In this document: piece by piece, positions 44,835 through 55,728 of the stretch
How the letters are laid out: each line of letters starts with the position of its first letter
Position numbering within the stretch: the first letter of the stretch is position 1
NCBI GenBank assembly: GCA_026075535.2
Contig: AP026539.1
Span: forward strand, 12,214,001-12,278,000
Direction of reading: 5' to 3'
DNA from: Tricholoma matsutake
Lineage: Eukaryota; Basidiomycota; Agaricomycetes; Agaricales; Tricholomataceae
Length of the DNA: 64,000 nucleotides
Notes under the pieces: generated by a model
What the model saw: the letters and a program-made list of their open reading frames with translations, nothing else
What the model was told of the DNA's origin: nothing
Databases searched by the model: none
Made by a program: the position numbers and the translations under genes

Positions 44835-46330
44835 ATGGATGACATTGACTTGGAAGATCATAATCTACAAGAGAATGATTCAACTTCACATTCAGGCTTT
44901 GCTTCCACTCCCAACACTTCTAATCCTGCCGACACTTCTAGCAATTCTGGGAAGGGAAATGGATGCTGGACAGACCAATAAATCACCCTACTTCTTGACT
45001 ATGTCGAGGCACACTGCTCCCTCAACACACTGAGAGGCCTCAACTTCAAGAAAACCCAATTCAACAAAGCCTGCAACATGGTCAAGTCAAAAGATGCTTC
45101 ACAATGCCACTACAAGTGGGGCCATGTATGTATATGTATTATTAATGATGGTTTATCTCACTGATCTCCTACAAAAGCTTTGCAGTATCTACAAGGCCAT
45201 TTCTCCTTGGGACAAGAAGTCTGGCAGTGGATGGCACAATGACTATGGTGTCAATGCATGGACTGCAGCTGAGAGGCAGGTTTTTGATGAGTGGTTGAAG
45301 ACTCCTGAGGTAAGCAGATATGATAAGCATCACAACACGACACACACTGATCAATATGATAAGCACACCCCCCTCAAATCATTTGCAATGAAACCTTGGC
45401 CATATTACTGCAGAATGCAGGCATTCATGCCCAGTACCCAACCCTGAGGAACCCGTTCTTTTGATCCTGGTAGTTCATCATCTGTGCTGGTGACTCAGGT
45501 GCTTGATATGGTCAATGCAGAGGACAATGGAGAGGAGGACCAAGCTGGACCCCCTGTTGATACCCCTGCAGTGAATATGCCAGCAGCCTTTGCTTCTGTG
45601 ATGTCATCTCTTTTTCCACATGACCCCAACACTGCATCATTTGCAGGTACTTCCTGAAGCGATGTGATGCGTCCACCATTGAGTTCCTCTATTTCTCCAA
45701 CAGCCCATCCCGATCATGTTTCTCACTCTCAACAACACATCTCTATAGATTCAGCTCTTTCTTACACAACCTCTAGTGAGACCAGCAGTGACTGGGGGCA
45801 TGCCACCACCCAGCTCCAAGTGGGTGTCAAAGAACAAAATGGAAACCCTGAACCCTGTCATTATTTCCAGCCAGCTTAATTCCACTCTCACTTGCCTTGC
45901 TGATGTCATGGAGAAGTCTAGAAGTCTCTGGATGTTACCACTACTTCCATCGAGGCACTGACCACTCAGCCAGCACCTTCACCATCCCCTCAGGCTTTGT
46001 CAATGCCCTCTCAACTCCTGGGCCCTCCATCCACACTATCATCCACATCGTTGTCTGATTCTGAAATCCTCGACAAGGCAATCAGGATTGTCACTGCCGA
46101 TAGGGATTTCTTATCTGAGGCCAACTTACTTGTTGCTTCACTCCTCTTCTCTAACACTTCAAATGAGGTAGTCCGCATTGCATGAACCTTTATTGCCCTC
46201 AGCAACAAGCCAGCAGTGCAACATCACTTTCTTATGTGTCAACTTGAAGATGTGGGTCTTCATACAGGAAAAGGGAAGGGCAAGGCTAGCATGAATGATG
46301 ATGATGATTTTTCAATGTCATACTAGTCCA
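44835..46330 (+). pseudogene. Harbinger-associated Myb/SANT-like DNA-binding protein
   Basis: PIF/Harbinger elements encode a Myb-like partner of the transposase. The frame opens MDDIDLEDHNLQ and reaches the Myb-like domain at about 44967: GCWTDQ, a TAA stop (44979-44981), then ITLLLDYVEAHCSLNTLRGL, FNKACNMVKSKDASQCHYKW. A GTATGT...AAAAG intron (45126-45177) joins YKWGH to LCSIYKAISPWDKKSGSGWH. NAWTAAERQVFDEWL follows. A second likely intron lies at 45310-45361, and another stop, TGA (45445-45447), falls in PSTQP*GTRSFDP. The rest is Ser/Pro/Thr-rich with a helical C-terminal block (DKAIRIVTADRDFLSEANLL). Two stops make it a pseudogene. It is convergent with the transposase at 46476-47822. 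Confidence 0.75.
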
Positions 46331-46475
46331 CCATATTTTCATGTTGTTATGGCTGGTCCTTGTGTATGTTTACCGCTTTGAGTACCTCATCATTTGCTTT
46401 TGTCTTGTTGTATTTTTGCCATGCTCATGTACCATTTATATGTTCTCAGATGTTTGTCAAGTATACTATTCTTCA

Positions 46476-47822
46476 CTAGAGAGAATCACTATCATCTGCA
46501 TCTGCAGTATACCGTAAGTAGCTCTCCCACATCTCATTAGCAATATTCATCCTACATGACTTGACCTCCAAATTTCCTTCATCATCATCATCTGCAATAA
46601 AACCACCATTGTGATCACTGTTGACATCTGAGGGAAAGGGCTTGTAAGCTGCCTGATATGAATCTGTGGGTATTTTCCCTTCATCCTGGTCAATTTCTTG
46701 AATAAAGTTCTGAAGAGCACACAGAGGAGCAGGGATGCGAGGTTGGAAGTCAAGGGGATAATGAGGAGGAAGAAGAAGAATCTGGAAGCATTGTTTGAGA
46801 ACCCCAAAGATATGCTCAATCACATTACATGCCTGAGCATGACAAAGATTGAATAACTCCTTTGCATTTACCAGGCTATGAGAATAAGTGAAATAATAAA
46901 TACTTATATCTGGCAAGCTCATACCGAACACCTGCAGCTCCCCACTCCTGAAGATGATACTGAACTCCATGAAATGGAACAAGAAGTTCTGGGCAATGTG
47001 GAAATCCTGCAGGCACTGAAAACCCCTTTGCTAAGGCATCAGCCCAGACCCATGCATCTGTTGCAGAGCCTTCCCAGCCTGTGAGAATATATGTGAAGAG
47101 CATGCAAAAATTGCACATGAAAAGTCAGTTCTGTGAAAGAAAGCCTTTCTGATTCCGATAGAGACTTTGAAGAGCAGCGGGTGGAGAGAGGTGTATGTGG
47201 CTACCATCAATGGCTCCAAGACATCCTCAAAAGAAAGGCCATAGCTTGCCATTACCATGGATATGAGAAGGAACAGGATCATTGGGAGTCAAAAGTCAAA
47301 TATATTGGCTTTAAAAGGGTTGAGATGAAAAAATAATGGTCATCTTCTGAAAGTACCTGTTATCTAAATGTTAGATTGCTAATGATCACAATTGTAACTT
47401 GAAATACTCAATTGGAGATGGTCCCATTTGCTCATTGAAATCGCTCTCCAACATGATGTATGGTCAAACCAGTGACAGACATGTAGAGAAATATGGCAAG
47501 CTGTCACATATCTGGTATCCCCATGGCCCATCAATTGTAGCACTTCAATCAGAGCATAGAAAACCTCTTTGTGCACTCCAAGTTCAGTACAAATGCACTC
47601 AGGATGACCATTCAGCAACTCTTGTACCCAAGCATAACCCAAAAGGATTGAGGTGTGATATGGCTCTTTCATGTGATAACAAAAGATCAGATGCATAAGT
47701 GTTGGCAAGAGAAGAGACAGCTGCAGTGCAATAGTGACAAGAATGGTACGATGCAGATTCATCCTTGCTTGGGACGAGAGACGCGAAGGCCTCGACATGA
47801 TGTTTTGAATGCTATCTATCAA
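46476..47822 (-). pseudogene. PIF/Harbinger DDE transposase
   Basis: The minus strand starts near 47822 with an N-terminal region. KEPYHTSILLGYAWVQELLN, GHPECICTELGVHKEVFYAL and LMGHGDTRY match the recalled start of fungal Harbinger nucleases. The catalytic residues are still readable across broken frames: first Asp in GAIDGSHIH (about 47195-47215), second Asp in TGWEGSATDAWVWADAL (about 47075-47020), and Glu in NVIEHIFGVLKQCFQILLL (about 46850-46800). ALCALQNFIQEIDQDEG follows, ending at 46476. Several stops and shifts lie between, including a break through the first-Asp region, so it is inactive. It pairs with the Myb-like gene at 44835-46330. Confidence 0.85.
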
Positions 47823-48202
47823 TGCTATCTATCCAATCAGTGACATCCAATTTTAAAGACCGACAGCAACAAAATCATGTGCCACCCTTGTATCCTAACA
47901 GACACGAACCTGCAAGTTCGGAATTAGCGCGCAGCTGAACGAGCTCTAAAGCAAAAAACCGATACTTCAGCAAAACCTCATTTTCTGAAGCAACCCAAAC
48001 AACAGTAAATACTCAGCAAATAATGGGGATTGCCCCCCCACATAATATTTTAATATGTATAGATATATATAGATTGGAGGATCTGAAACATCAGCGAACC
48101 AATGCACGTGGTAAGTGCACATTGCACAGCCGCAGCACCGTATGATTTAAGCCTGCCTCGTTGCCGTTCTCCTACTACTGCATTCTGTCACATCCGTCTA
48201 CA

Positions 48203-48480
48203 ATGCCAACATATCCTCCTCGTGCACACGAACGAGTTTCTGCCAAAGGCAGTGGAGAGTTGGTGTCAGAACAGCCCAGAGCGGAAGTGGGGATGAACCC
48301 CTCGGAGACGCATAGAGATGCTGATGAGGAGAACAAGCCCATGCGGTTGAGAGGAGGGTGTATTCCTTGTCCAGTGAGTTATGTTCCCTATTATACATGC
48401 TAATTGACCTGATGATATAATTAACCATCGAATAGGGAGGCGGGTGCTGCTGGATCATACCAATTCCTCTATGCTGTTAG
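48203..48480 (+). CDS. Small Cys-rich protein, two exons, 71 aa
   Basis: Exon 1 (48203-48373) starts at ATG in MPTYPPRAHERV and ends ENKPMRLRGGCIPCP. A 62-nt intron (48374-48435) has GTGAGT, a TGCTAATTGACC branch-like site and AATAG. Exon 2 (48436-48480) continues in frame as GGGCCWIIPIPLCC and a TAG stop. The joined tail RLRGGCIPCPGGGCCWIIPI resembles, from memory, a family of very small agaricomycete proteins ending in a Gly/Cys/Ile/Pro-rich motif, whose function is unknown to me. There is no signal peptide: the N-terminus is hydrophilic and charged. The splice sites and in-frame tail support a real gene. An in-frame TTG upstream (48161) is less likely as a start. Confidence 0.65.
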
Positions 48481-49002
48481 GCACTGCGGAGAATACAACG
48501 GGAGGACAATTCACAACCGGTCAGGCTACAGGAAAGAATAGGAAGTTTAAGGTGAAGGCTTATTGTTAATTGAAGTTGCGGCGCCGCGGATGGACAACGG
48601 TTGTACATACAAATCCGAGTTATGTCTCTCTTTTTTCGCAACTTGGCTTCGAGGATAGGATAGGATAAATTTATTAAGGTATTTTAGCGAGTCCCTCTAG
48701 GAGTAGCGAATGGACAGGATTGAAAGCTGATGCTTGTACCATCTTTCCTCGACTTTCTGTGATGCTCTTCTTGTATACACGATGTCAAATGCTTTTATGA
48801 TAAACTCTCCATCTGTACCCAGCGTACTCTGCAGTATGCCATTGAGTGGGGTCGAATAGCCTGTCATTATCATTCATAGCAACTACGATATACAAGTGAA
48901 CAAAATTGAACAATATTGGAATACACAGTATCGGCGCAACACCTCTCAATATCTGGCTACCCCCTAAAACCAAACGAATTGTCAGAAAAAAAAATTCTAG
49001 CC
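48481..49002. other. Intergenic, no gene seen
   Basis: CpG-containing spacer between the small Cys-rich gene and the convergent 443-aa gene. It contains GCGGCGCCGCGG (48578-48589), a self-complementary CG-rich stretch, and a short GGATAGGATAGGATAAA run (48653-48668). No protein family was recognised. Confidence 0.5.
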
Positions 49003-50334
49003 TTATCGTGCCCTCAGCTCCCTCAACGCCTTCACGACCTCCTCTATATCCCCCAAATTCCATTCCCCACTCCACTCACGCTCCTTCCGCCGCCCACGCT
49101 CCACGGGAGACAGCGTGCTTCCCAGTGGAAGGGGGTTGATCATCGCAGGGAGAGAATGGCGCGAACCTTTGGTCGCCATAGTCCTCGCAATATTCCGAGC
49201 CTTCAAATCTCCCCTCCCCACTGCCAGCATCCTAGTCTCTAACAATTCTATCTTAAACTTATCCCCCATTGCAGTCCTCTTGGTCACTCCAGACTTCTTT
49301 AACAACTTCGCGTTCTTCCCCTGAGACAACATCCCAGTCTCCAACCCATCCAACCTCTTGCTCGCTCCATGCGACTTGGTTCCTGGCAAGTTCTTCTTTG
49401 CGACACCCTGCAATAAAGCTTCAGGTCTGTAACTGGCCTTGCCTGTAACTGTGGGCGTCGAATTCGAAGCAGCCACGGGTGCAGGTGTTAAGGGCTTGGG
49501 GGGGTACTTAACACGGGTATAAACGTCTCCGTTACTGTCTATCTGGAGGGGCGACGCCGACACAGGGAGCTTTAGATCCGGAGGCGCACCCTCCTCCAAC
49601 GTCCGCAGAAGCATGGAGATCTTCCTGCGCTGATCACGATCATGATCATTTTCGCCAGCGCTCTCGAGTTCTTGTTCTGAATTAGATTCTAATTCTTGAG
49701 GGGGCGAGCTAATGGTTGGAAATGGGGAGGGGGTGGAGGAGAGGGAGGGTGTGTTATGCCTATGCACTGGCATAAGTCGTGCGTCGACCTGCGATACGTG
49801 CACGGAAGGCGGGCGGACAACGTGCGGGTGCGGGTGCGAGTGATTGTCAAGTTTTCCTGTCTTCTCGATGGCCCCAACCTCTGATTGGAGCTGGGCTGCA
49901 GAGTTCCAGGTGAGTCTAGTACTATCCATACATTTTGTAGGCTTCATCTGGCTATTCTGTTTCGAGCGCTGCAAAGACATTCTACCCTGCTTCCCAGTGC
50001 CGTTAAAGGATGGGGGCGGTGTTTGTACCGGAAAGACGCTATTGTCAGAATTGTGGGAAGTCCGTGACCGAAAGCTAAGGCAGGAGCAGTCGTAAGAGGT
50101 GGGAGAGGGTGAACGGGAATGGGAGCGAGACGATAAGTCGTCGAAGATGGCTTCCTCGTGGTGAGCCTTTGTAATAGCATTGTGTTGGGGTAAGGAATGA
50201 GAGGAGGGATATTGGGAGGAGGGTTTGAGGCAGGTCTCCCGATGTGCTTCGCGTTTCGGGATGGGGCTGGCAAGGCAGGTGGGTTGGTGCGGGTCGAGGT
50301 GGACGAACATTAGCGGGGCTGCAGAAAAGGACAT
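49003..50334 (-). CDS. Conserved-looking Ser/Pro-rich hypothetical protein, 443 aa
   Basis: A single long minus-strand frame starts ATG at 50334 (MSFSAAPLMFVHLDPHQPT) and runs to a stop at 49003, the longest intact non-mobile frame in the window. The N-terminal two thirds are disordered (Ser, Pro, His rich, e.g. SSRSHSRSPSPTSYDCSCLS). Then come a short helix (DQRRKISMLLRTLEEGAPP), a VYTRVKYPPKPLTP segment, and a basic region with repeated LETGML / LETRML motifs (LDGLETGMLSQGKNAKLLKK and FKIELLETRMLAVGRGDLKA). It ends in an acidic helix, NLGDIEEVVKALRELRAR. No catalytic motif or membrane segment is seen. CpG-rich, even codon use differs sharply from the surrounding transposon remnants. A nuclear or cytosolic regulatory role is possible but not shown. 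A 36-nt intron is conceivable near 49905 but not needed to keep the frame. Confidence 0.75.
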   Translation of the reverse strand: MSFSAAPLMFVHLDPHQPTCLASPIPKREAHRETCLKPSSQYPSSHSLPQHNAITKAHHEEAIFDDLSSRSHSRSPSPTSYDCSCLSFRSRTSHNSDNSVFPVQTPPPSFNGTGKQGRMSLQRSKQNSQMKPTKCMDSTRLTWNSAAQLQSEVGAIEKTGKLDNHSHPHPHVVRPPSVHVSQVDARLMPVHRHNTPSLSSTPSPFPTISSPPQELESNSEQELESAGENDHDRDQRRKISMLLRTLEEGAPPDLKLPVSASPLQIDSNGDVYTRVKYPPKPLTPAPVAASNSTPTVTGKASYRPEALLQGVAKKNLPGTKSHGASKRLDGLETGMLSQGKNAKLLKKSGVTKRTAMGDKFKIELLETRMLAVGRGDLKARNIARTMATKGSRHSLPAMINPLPLGSTLSPVERGRRKEREWSGEWNLGDIEEVVKALRELRAR

Positions 50335-50357
50335 TTGCCTTAGGAAAAGCAGTGAGC

Positions 50358-50705
50358 TTAAGTATTATGACGATCGAGATCCAGTATCGCCTGGTATCGC
50401 CTTATCAAGCATGCGCTAAGCAGGGGAGGTAGTACGCCTCCCACAGGTACACCAAACGTCGACAAAGCACGCAAGCAGAAGTCGCAGATTATCACCAGGC
50501 AAGTACCTGAACCAGGGAAGACTGTACTGATAGCGTCAACCAAATGTGAAGATTCTGAAGAATGCCGTTTGAGAACAAGAATAACTGGGATCAACCCAGA
50601 CAATGTTTTGAATATAGGCATAGCAAGTTGTATCAGGTACATATCTGTAACAGACCCTGCTGCTTCGTCCGATTGGGCGGACAACCAGGCTTGTTTTCGC
50701 AACAA
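50358..50705 (-). CDS. Hypothetical ORF, 115 aa, weak
   Basis: A minus-strand frame encodes a mildly hydrophobic, helical protein (YLIQLAMPIFKTLSGLIPVI, then HLVDAISTVFPGSGTCLVII and LRALSTFGVPVGGVLPPLLS). It lies in CpG-rich sequence directly upstream of the 443-aa gene on the same strand. I recognise no family. It could be an exon of a longer gene or a chance frame. The start codon is not supported by any other evidence. Confidence 0.25.
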   Translation of the reverse strand: MLRKQAWLSAQSDEAAGSVTDMYLIQLAMPIFKTLSGLIPVILVLKRHSSESSHLVDAISTVFPGSGTCLVIICDFCLRALSTFGVPVGGVLPPLLSACLIRRYQAILDLDRHNT

Positions 50706-51021
50706 TGCGGGAGCGACTGCGATGTGTCACACACAGTTACTTCGATGGGCGCATCTCGGACGGAACGATTATATAAGTTGAATTTGATACTCCGAAGAGT
50801 GACCTCTTGTGACAGTGCCGCGTCAACAGACAAGAGGTGTTAAGTTAGTCTGTTTTTACGTGCGGGGTCGATACACCGTTGATCAACATTTCGGCTAAAT
50901 CAACATCACGTGCACCACAAACAAACACGACGCGGCTGGTAATTGACGCGTCACCGCCGCTACGACCTTGTCATATATCTGCTATAATCCGATACACTCA
51001 TCTATTTAAGTTATCAAATAT
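50706..51021. other. Intergenic, possibly promoter region
   Basis: CpG-containing sequence upstream of the RecQ-like fragment. TATTTAAG at 51003-51010 is TATA-like and sits about 12 bases before the first ATG at 51022, too close to be a convincing promoter for it. Nothing else identified. Confidence 0.3.
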
Positions 51022-51564
51022 ATGGATTCATCTAACACTCTTTCAACCTCTCAACCTCGACCTCACAATGCTGTCTACAATACACCAGCTGGCCGTAATC
51101 TTGTTCGACAAATTCTTTCAAGTTGTGTCCCACCCGTTGAACCTCATGACTACCAATTAGATGGACTCTGTTTCTCTTTGGACGGATATGATGTAGTAGC
51201 AACTATGGCAACTGGGACAGGGAAAACAAGTTTTTTTATTTTTCTCATGCTTGTCATCCGTAACTCTTGCGCTTTGCAGCATATATTTTCTAAAGGATCC
51301 TGCCATAATTGTGGTATGTCCCACCAAGGCATCGCAGGAGGATATGGTAAAGGATCACTGTTCTGTGGACCAGTGTGCTTATTCACGGACAAAAATGGTC
51401 GAGTTTGGTCTTGATTCACTCGTCATCAATTCTGATACATATGCTGAGGCTCGCAAGGCTGGGAGGGACCTTCTCGGTGTATGGAATTTTCGTAGAGTAC
51501 ATGAGGTGCCCTTCCTGAACTGGATGAGATACAGCCATCAGGGTCTCGAAACCAAGCATCGATG
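51022..51564 (+). pseudogene. RecQ-like helicase fragment (Walker A region)
   Basis: Resembles a RecQ-like P-loop protein group that is multi-copy in Agaricomycetes. Blocks: EPHDYQLDGLCFSLDGYDVV, then Walker A ATMATGTGKT, FFIFLMLVIR, and after a frameshift near 51285 DPAIIVVCPTKASQEDM (motif Ia region). A possible intron follows (51346 to about 51402, GTAAAG...GAG), then FGLDSLVINSDTYAEARKAG. The DExH box, motif III and the whole second lobe are missing, because the sequence ends at about 51564. It is a truncated, frameshifted copy. Whether it is a host gene fragment or transposon cargo is unknown. Confidence 0.65.
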
Positions 51565-51593
51565 ATCATAGCAGGTGTGTATCAAGTCATGCC

Positions 51594-52071
51594 CTATAAA
51601 AACGACGATGCAAGCTTTGCATGTTGTTTGCTCCGGTGCCTCTTCCCGCCATCATCATCTTTCAGCCGGAATACATGATACAGAAATTCCCCGAGCACCC
51701 GGTTTGCATCTTCAATAGCCTCGAAGACATCTTCCAGTTTTTGCCGGTTATTTCGTCGACCTGAGTATTTTGGTTTCTTCGATGTTGACATTGACTGCCA
51801 TGGTACGGGGAAGTTCGTTCTCTTTTTCATCTGCTCGCTTTCGTTTTCCTATCTGAGTGGGAGCATGACTTGGGAGACTCGGCGATGCGAAGGGAATCTG
51901 AGGAAGAGGTGTCTGAGAGCATATCAGGGGAGAGAAAGGTGCCGTTGATTGATAACAGGATGAAAATGGAGATAAGGGGTAGACACTTGGTTTCTGAGAG
52001 TTACTGGACATGCATTGGGTGTCATCGATACTCTGAATTTGCTCTGCATCGCTCGCAGCTCGACTGCTCAT
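51594..52071 (-). pseudogene. DUF6589-type protein, N-terminal fragment
   Basis: The minus strand starts MSSRAASDAEQIQSIDD (52071). It runs through a Ser/Pro-rich leader to KRKRADEKENELP, where a frameshift occurs. It then continues in the other frame with KLEDVFEAIEDANRVLGEFL and YHVFRLKDDDGGKRHRSKQH, AKLASSFL, stop. The LGEFL...VFR..D..G...HRS..HA...SFL pattern is what I recall at the N-terminus of DUF6589 proteins, which are abundant in mushroom genomes. The large C-terminal domain is absent. Function of the family is unknown. Confidence 0.45.
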
Positions 52072-52079
52072 TACCTCAA

Positions 52080-53860
52080 GTACAGGCGATAAACATATGA
52101 TGTCATGCTTACCAATAATCTCTTTTAAAGGAGATTTTTTACATTCACACGATTGAAATCCTGATCAACGGTATCAAGGGCGCGCGTGAAATATGAGTGT
52201 CGTCCTCCTCCCCACCAAAAAAGATACGAATTTATAGTCTGACTACGGGAGACTAGTGTTAAGTACACGAAGCATGATAATGGTCATCGGGATCCTGTGC
52301 ATATTTCCTGCTCTTGGAACAGGAAGTCGGCCATTGAGATAACAGGTTTCCTCGTTCGCGATAATGGCATTGATATCGATATGGCACAGGCTTCCTCGAA
52401 AAGGTGTAAACAGTGTGCGACTGATCATGAAAAGGAGAATATTAGTGTCTCGTCTACTGAGCGTGACTAGCGGAGTATCAAATTCATCTTATAATACCGT
52501 TCCGAGATGCGGCGAGATGCCCAAACTTTAAACGCCCCCACTAAGTAGTAGCAGTAACGGCAAATGTCACGTTTGTGTCTACCCAATCCAGTTCTGCTTT
52601 TAGAATGTTAACGAAAGTCTACCTTCTTCTAGGGTCCTGAAGGGCTATATCCTCTTGATAACGAATAGGAGCGGCCTTGCTAGCGATCGGACGCACCCTT
52701 ACTGAGTTATAATCGCGAGGCCTCCTGCATTACCTTCGGACGCCTCACAACTTTGGAACGTAGCCATTTTCATATATGCCACATGTCAGTGATGTCGCTC
52801 GAGTTCCGCCGAAATGGCTCTTAGCGGCACTCCTCTTTTTCCCGATGAGGCAGCTGCTAATGGCTCTGCGTTACTCAATTGAACTCAGAGTTGAAAAATA
52901 TCGTTTATCTCTGAACATATATGCCAATACTATGTGCACGGGTGTGGAGTGCAACACAATCCAGATCTCCAAGGACCACGACTTTGTATGAAGCATGCTG
53001 TTCTCGTCTGTTCTGTTCTTTGCAGGGTTTTCTTGTGCTGTTACTTTTAAAACAAGTCAAAATGGAATTTCCAATATCGCAGGACGAGTTGAGTTGGTCC
53101 GGAGTTACCCAAATGAAATCCCCTTGTGACTCCTTTGCTTCGGAATCCAAATTCTGACCTGACTTCTTCGCGGTGTACGAAAGGACTCCTACTGTACATC
53201 CACGGTTTGAGCTCTACCTATGTCACCAATGTACTGCCTTCGCCCCTATCCCGCTTCTACGACACCAGCGGCTAACAGTGTCTTGCAAAATAACCATCTG
53301 CTATAACACAGACTGTAGAAGGCCGTTTTGTAAACATTTTTCATTTTTCTTATTAGATATGCTGTTTGCAAAATATCGTTTTAACTAGAGGCACTGCTTT
53401 GCTATCGTAAGGCCAACAATCAGAGTGTTCACAGTAGCCATTTTTGACTTCCTTTTTCTTGCCTTTTTCACTTCATTTTTCACTTCATTCTGATTTGATT
53501 CTGATCATTCTTCTGCCAAACAACTAAAAATGAGGACATTTCGGGATTGGAGAATCCAGATGTCCATCCCAAATCTGTCCGTCTGTCTGCACAATAAAAA
53601 TAATTAAGTTTTCTGTGCTACACAATATTATCGTATATAACCCCCACGCAGAGTGATGCTAGAGTTTTTGGTGAAGGTTGTTCTTGGGTTGTTCATCACA
53701 TGATATCAAAATCCGCCGACATGGACATTCTCACTCACTTTGTTCTTGATGAAAAGATATGCATCTTACCATGAAAACTACCTGAGATTTGCATGGAATA
53801 TACATCTTATAATTCCTCTACTGTATCGGGTGAAAATTAGCTAAGTTGATAATTATGTAC
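52080..53860. other. No recognisable gene
   Basis: CpG-containing spacer with short frames only (60-80 residues). Repeated TTTTTCACTTCATT and TCTGATT runs near 53465-53510. No splice-joined domain, LTR or TIR could be found. Confidence 0.4.
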
Positions 53861-53865
53861 TTGTG

Positions 53866-55728
53866 CTATGAGGGCCGCTGCTTCGCACGGGATGTCCGAG
53901 TTCTTTCAGGGGGTGTGGAGTTCGGAAGTGTAGATAGCCATAACGGCTCCATCGTTGTGTACAGACCCCGCTGCTTGCGAATCGTAGAGCAAAGAATTTC
54001 CTGTAAACATACCATCATGAAACCAGGTCTGGCCGGTGCCTGTGACAACGCAGGCAGTAGATGCAGATTTGCATAGTAAATGACTGCCTTACAATTGTAA
54101 GCCACCTGACGACCTTCTCTGCAGGTTATGTGTATCAGGTGATTGATAGTCGGGATGTGCTGCCCCAAGTCAAACACCAGTAAAGGTGGGGCCTGCACGA
54201 AAGTAGTCTTATGTACGAGAGTTTCGTTACATGTCGGACATGTTGATCCTAATGATACCGCGAAGTCATCAAGCCACGATTGGATGTCCATGCCCTAACG
54301 TCCGAACAAAATTAGCTCACAGGATAGAATATCTCGTTGGTCACGGTCTACTTCATGCATATTCGGACATTCCACATGCGTTAATGCCACTGGCTGATGC
54401 ATCTTGAGTAAATAGAGGAATATAGAATGAACACTGGCATATCTACCGATTGTGAACTCCTCAGAGACTCTAGACATATGGCGTCTAAAGTAGTCTCTAA
54501 TCTGATCCAAAGAAAAAGGAAGATCGGAGTTGACACTGTGGTGAGTAGCAAAAGACTGGGTCAGTGTATGCAGATGATCAGACCCAATAGCTTGCCAGGA
54601 TACAGTCATCGATGTCGGCTCTTCACGCCAAATGTTAAATAATGTAGTAATGGTAGCATCATAAGCACAACTATTATTATGCCACTGCATGCCTATCGGT
54701 ACATTCACGTGCAGACTGCGGGATGTTGAAGCCACGTGATCAATTTTCAACTTCTTGAGTGGGCTCATATCGACATTGGCTGAAGGGATGTATGAACACT
54801 TACGCTTCAAAGCAAGAACTGGTTTATCGGCGGGACTCGATTTTTTTGGTGTACAAGGTGATAGGGCAGTATCCAGGCTGTTTTTCTTCACGTCAAAATC
54901 CACGCTGACCTGTTTTGCAGGATCACGAGAACTGCACCATACGAAATCCTTTGGTTCCAGGAATGGATTGGACTTACTCCAGCATATAGATCTGTGCATT
55001 GCTGCAGGCATGTAGGTCATACCTTTATATCTACGAAAAGACTCTACCATTGTGTTTCTCCGATCCCCCATGGCCACCTGCACAGGAAGCTTGCCCTCGA
55101 ACAACAGAGTGGTTATGTCATCAAACAATTCAAGCTCGTGGAACTCCTGTCGCAACGCGCCTGACATGCCACCTGTGATCTTTCCGGGATGTATAGAGTT
55201 CAGAATAAGGGTCCCATTGGCGGTTGCGCTTCTGGACAGAGAGGTGTAGTAGTTTTGATGGGAACAACTCTGACTAAGGTCCACCACATTGTACGGGCGC
55301 ATCTTTCCCTGTGAAGCATAGTCCGTCATCGCAAAGTTGGGAAGTGCCTCAATTTGACACCTTGTCACAGCAATGGATGAGTCATTGGGCAATTTACAAG
55401 AGGTGGTGACAGTCATCTTCATGAGTGGAACCACATTTGGCAGTAGACCGTCCAGTTTAATTGGGCAAGGCAGATTTGTGAGTTTTACAGAGAGTGTGTT
55501 GAGCACGTCTTTTCCACTGGGTCCTTTCTGACAATCCCACCCATAAACAAAAGCTTCCTGTCCTTTCGTTATGCACAATTCAGTAGCAGCATTATTACAA
55601 ATCATTACAGGCATGTTTAAACAAATGGACCACTTCACAGGGATGAGCTTTGTATTTGCACAAGCAGGTTGTTCCCACAGTGCACATTGAATATCGGCGG
55701 GTATCTTACCTTGTTTCATGGAACCCAA
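53866..55728 (-). pseudogene. Helitron helicase C-terminus and cysteine-peptidase-like domain
   Basis: A clean 477-residue frame (55728-54295) starts in the late helicase. FAMTDYASQGKMRPYNVVDL and YYTSLSRSAT are the final PIF1-family motifs, although the usual SQGKT Thr is Met. After a linker with a basic KPVLALKRKCSYIP patch comes GMQWHNNSCAYDA (about 54690-54655), resembling the Cys box of ubiquitin-specific-type peptidases. A second frame (54291-53866) contains STCPTCNETLVHKT (a CxxC), APPLLVFDLGQHIPTINHLI, and KAVIYYANLHLL in the His-box position. The stop after LILFGR at 54295 splits them, and a few bases separate the two frames. The role of this domain in fungal Helitrons is unknown to me. 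Confidence 0.8.

Noticed and set aside
49003..50334. Plus-strand frames overlapping the 443-aa gene
   Set aside because: Short, without domains. They are shadows of the long minus-strand frame.
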